Of a stretch of DNA of 7,382 bases, positions 5,371-7,382 are shown piece after piece. The stretch is from Flavobacteriaceae bacterium. Lineage in GTDB: Bacteria > Bacteroidota > Bacteroidia > Flavobacteriales > Flavobacteriaceae. The position numbers and the translations under genes were made by a program. Numbering within the stretch: position 1 is the stretch's first letter; each line of letters begins with the position of its first letter. The stretch covers positions 1 through 7,382 of the forward strand of contig JAGLKH010000145.1 of NCBI GenBank assembly GCA_023141985.1. The letters run 5' to 3'. A model generated the notes under the pieces. The model ran no database searches, had not been told where the DNA came from, and saw only the letters and a list, made by a program, of their open reading frames with translations.

Positions 5371-6372
5371 CTAACTAACGAGATTTTTTCTTTCAAACCT
5401 AAATACCTTATCGTTTTGTTCTACATGAAAGAACTTACAGTTTGAGTAATGCACAAAATTAAAATCTTCTTGGTAGTTAAACGTAGAATCATTTACTACA
5501 AACACATCATGTACATTTATATGTCCACAAGGCGCAATTTTTCTGTAATTGTATTCTGTTTCATTATCAGTTTCATATAATTCAAACCAAGCTCCAGCTC
5601 CAACACCACCAAGCCATTGCGCTTTTTCATGAACACCATCAACAAATTTTGGATGTTGATTTCCTATTAAACTTGGCTCATACGTTCTTAATTTATCAAA
5701 GAAACACTTTAAATTTTCTTTTCTAATTGAAGAATTGTATTCAGATATTTTTCCTTCATCCGAAACTTCATATACGCAATTTCCTGTATTGGCTAAAATC
5801 ACATTACTTATAGTGCTTGGTGTAAATCTGGTTGATTTAATGAGCTGTTTTTTGATGTTTTCGTTATTTACAGAAGCAATTAATGTTGTAGTTATAAAAC
5901 GCGAACAATTTGTTGCGTCTTTAATAAATGCTCCATAACGAATAAAATACTTGTTTTGCATCATTGTTATATAATTTCTTGCCTTTTCATAATCTATTTC
6001 ATCACAAACCGAAGCAATTAATTTTCCTTCACCATGAATTAATTTTGGGTTCGTAGCCAAAAACTTAAGTATCTCATCAATATTTTTAATTTCCCCATCA
6101 ACAATTTGTGCTTTAAGAAAAAAGTCTAATTCATGATCGGTATCTTTTCCTCTAACTCTTCCTGTAGATTGTGCTGTGATATAACGACCAAAATCATAGT
6201 AATCTAAAACTCCAGTTTCTTTATTTATAAGCACTAAAGCTGCATGACCTGCTCTAACATAATTTTTCTTACCAATTCCAATAAATCTTAAAAGAGTAGA
6301 ATACCACTCGTCTGCAAGCCGAACTATGGTTTCAGGATATGCTAATATTATAATCAATCCAGAGTTATTCAT
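5371..6372 (-). CDS. Uncharacterised Bacteroidota protein, possible permuted papain-like fold (DUF6695-like)
   Basis: The function is not known. I recall similar proteins as a Bacteroidota-restricted family, possibly the one named DUF6695; that name is from memory. The 333 residues fall into two parts. The N-terminal half has strand-rich GLIIILAYPETIVR (5-18), AGHAALVLI (41-49) with H43, YYDFGRY (58-64), GRVRGKDTDHEL (71-82), and a later DATNCSRFITTTLIAS (152-167) with C156. A conserved His on an early strand and a Cys in an NCxxF context later is the order seen in circularly permuted NlpC/P60 enzymes such as LRAT (NCEHF). A thiol hydrolase or acyltransferase is therefore a reasonable guess, not a demonstration. 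The C-terminal half has AQWLGGVGAGAWFELY (252-267) and FVHYSNCKFFHV, suggesting a beta-rich domain. No signal peptide is evident. Its ATG overlaps the end of the NRDE gene by 8 bases, so the two are probably translated together. Confidence 0.72.
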   Translation of the reverse strand: MNNSGLIIILAYPETIVRLADEWYSTLLRFIGIGKKNYVRAGHAALVLINKETGVLDYYDFGRYITAQSTGRVRGKDTDHELDFFLKAQIVDGEIKNIDEILKFLATNPKLIHGEGKLIASVCDEIDYEKARNYITMMQNKYFIRYGAFIKDATNCSRFITTTLIASVNNENIKKQLIKSTRFTPSTISNVILANTGNCVYEVSDEGKISEYNSSIRKENLKCFFDKLRTYEPSLIGNQHPKFVDGVHEKAQWLGGVGAGAWFELYETDNETEYNYRKIAPCGHINVHDVFVVNDSTFNYQEDFNFVHYSNCKFFHVEQNDKVFRFERKNLVS

Positions 6373-7090
6373 TTACTGTCTGCCGAAGTTTAAAAGTTTT
6401 TATTGAATCATCATTACTTTGAAGATTGTTAAATCGCATTTCTACAACATCCTCTATTTTTTCTACTTGAGTTATGCTTGTTGTCTTTACATAATCTCTA
6501 TCCATTACAACGCCATATTCTTGATTATCTTTTCCTGCTGTTTTATGAAAACTCATCAGAGAAGTAGAATCTAATTCATTTTCAGTTTTAAAATCTTCAA
6601 ACCATTGTAAACGTTCTTTTTTCATCTCTTCGGAATATAATGTCGAAGACGACCAGATTTTAGGTTCAACAGGTAATGCTTTAAAATGCTTTTGTGAACC
6701 ATCCCAAACCAATTCAAATAACTTTAAGTCAGTATTCCAGTCAGCAATTACCAATGTAAACGGTTCAACATCATCAAGATAATAATTTTCAATTGAAGCA
6801 ACTACATCATCAGAAGATAATAAATCGTTAACAACTACACCTCGACTCATTCTATAATCCGCTTTTCTTTCATGGCAAGTAAATCCGCCATTTAACAAAC
6901 AGATTAAACGATTTTTTTCGCTCACTCCAATCCAGGTACCTCCAGCAAGCTCGTCTTTAGGAAACATCATTTTAGTATCCTTTATAGAATAAATATCTGG
7001 CGCTAACGATGTCCTATTGGGAGCTTCATCTCGATTAGAGGTTAATATAAACTCATTTTTTCCTTTTGGAATTATAGTAACTGTACACAT
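6365..7090 (-). CDS. NRDE/TANGO2 family protein
   Basis: The family (PF05742) is named for its Asn-Arg-Asp-Glu motif, seen here as TSNRDEAPNR (NRDE at residues 19-22). The protein begins Met-Cys (MCTVTIIP), so removal of Met would expose Cys2, the arrangement of an N-terminal nucleophile hydrolase. Other conserved parts are LAGGTWIGVSEKNRLICLLNGG (48-69), MSRGVVVNDLL (81-91) and WSSSTLYS (146-153). At 241 residues it is complete. The eukaryotic relative TANGO2 is tied to metabolic crises and has been linked to heme or lipid handling; the bacterial role is not settled. No signal peptide is present, so it is presumably cytosolic. It is first in a two-gene minus-strand unit: its TAA lies inside the ATGAATAA overlap with the next gene. 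It is divergent from pruA, and its upstream region (7091-7237) shows no strong minus-strand -7 box. Confidence 0.92.
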   Translation of the reverse strand: MCTVTIIPKGKNEFILTSNRDEAPNRTSLAPDIYSIKDTKMMFPKDELAGGTWIGVSEKNRLICLLNGGFTCHERKADYRMSRGVVVNDLLSSDDVVASIENYYLDDVEPFTLVIADWNTDLKLFELVWDGSQKHFKALPVEPKIWSSSTLYSEEMKKERLQWFEDFKTENELDSTSLMSFHKTAGKDNQEYGVVMDRDYVKTTSITQVEKIEDVVEMRFNNLQSNDDSIKTFKLRQTVNE

Positions 7091-7190
7091 AAATTTGTAG
7101 TCTAAAAACGGTACAGCAACTTACAAAAAATAACCAATATTTTAACGTGGTTTTTGTAATCCTTCAAATAAAATATCTTCAAAAAAGTTG

Positions 7191-7198
7191 TAACTTTG
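7191..7198 (+). promoter_or_regulatory. -7 box for pruA
   Basis: TAACTTTG followed by CA is an exact TAnnTTTG match in the familiar flavobacterial TTTGCA context, 39 bases before the pruA ATG. A -33 TTG at the usual spacing is not obvious; the nearest upstream TTTG (7153-7156) is too far away. Transcription would start near 7204. Confidence 0.62.
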
Positions 7199-7237
7199 CA
7201 GCTCAATATTTAATAAATCATAAAACCAAAATAAATC

Positions 7238-7382
7238 ATGGCAACAGGATTTTATAATGTACCAAAGGCAGTTAACGAACCTGTAAAATCGTATGCACCA
7301 AATAGTCCGGAACGTAATGAATTACTAGCTACTTATAAAAAAATGTATGCTGAAAACGTTGACATTCCTTTTTATATTGGTG
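7238..7382 (+). CDS. pruA: L-glutamate gamma-semialdehyde (P5C) dehydrogenase, N-terminal fragment
   Basis: PruA oxidises L-glutamate gamma-semialdehyde, which is in equilibrium with pyrroline-5-carboxylate, to glutamate using NAD+; it is the second step of proline breakdown. Only the first 48 codons are in the window. They read MATGFYNVPKAVNEPVKSYA and continue with PNSPERNELLATYKKMY and DIPFYIG. The NEPVxxYxPGSPER-like opening is characteristic of the P5C dehydrogenase branch (like mitochondrial ALDH4A1) of the aldehyde dehydrogenase superfamily. The catalytic Cys and Glu lie beyond the window. The start agrees with the family and with the promoter-like box upstream. No Shine-Dalgarno is visible. 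Confidence 0.9.
   Translation, partial: MATGFYNVPKAVNEPVKSYAPNSPERNELLATYKKMYAENVDIPFYIG

Noticed and set aside
5735..5938. Plus-strand frame of 67 codons
   Set aside because: It is antisense to the conserved 333-residue minus-strand gene and has no supporting start signal.

Overview
The window looks like a chromosomal segment of a low-GC member of the Bacteroidota, most likely a marine member of the Flavobacteriaceae. The evidence is a type 9 secretion plug protein, a DUF6090-type membrane protein, an Nqr sodium pump subunit, promoters with the TAnnTTTG -7 box, and little sign of Shine-Dalgarno sequences. Family names come from reading the translations; no search was run.

Layout. Positions 1-1283 (minus) hold most of nqrA, cut by the window edge. 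A 211-base divergent spacer follows, then a small nucleoside 2-deoxyribosyltransferase-like gene (1495-1899, plus). Just behind it lies an 18-codon ORF that stops inside a short hairpin. From about 1960 to 2654 there is a compact repeat island: five related hairpins with a CC-NTTA-GG core surround a Y1 (HUH) transposase gene of the RAYT/IS200-like type. The two innermost hairpins form a near-perfect inverted repeat hugging the ORF, and the gene is broken by a TAG codon before its catalytic tyrosine. Next is a DUF6090-like gene (2672-3429) broken by a one-base frameshift.

The right half is mostly intact housekeeping and envelope genes. These are the T9SS plug protein (3504-4751), apaG (4859-5245) with an 8-bp-stem hairpin ending exactly at its start codon, and a convergent spacer with a hairpin. 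A minus-strand pair overlapping by 8 bases follows: an NRDE/TANGO2 protein (6365-7090) and a 333-residue protein with a possible permuted papain-like (NlpC/P60- or LRAT-like) His...Cys arrangement (5371-6372). The start of pruA (7238 onward, plus) closes the window, with a clear -7 box.

The genes do not form one pathway. The most unusual part is the repeat island, a REPIN-like nest whose resident transposase seems dead and which is bordered by eroding genes. I saw no CRISPR array, tRNA or rRNA, and I do not claim a new defence system. The best leads for something undescribed are the repeat/transposase architecture and the papain-like protein coupled to NRDE.
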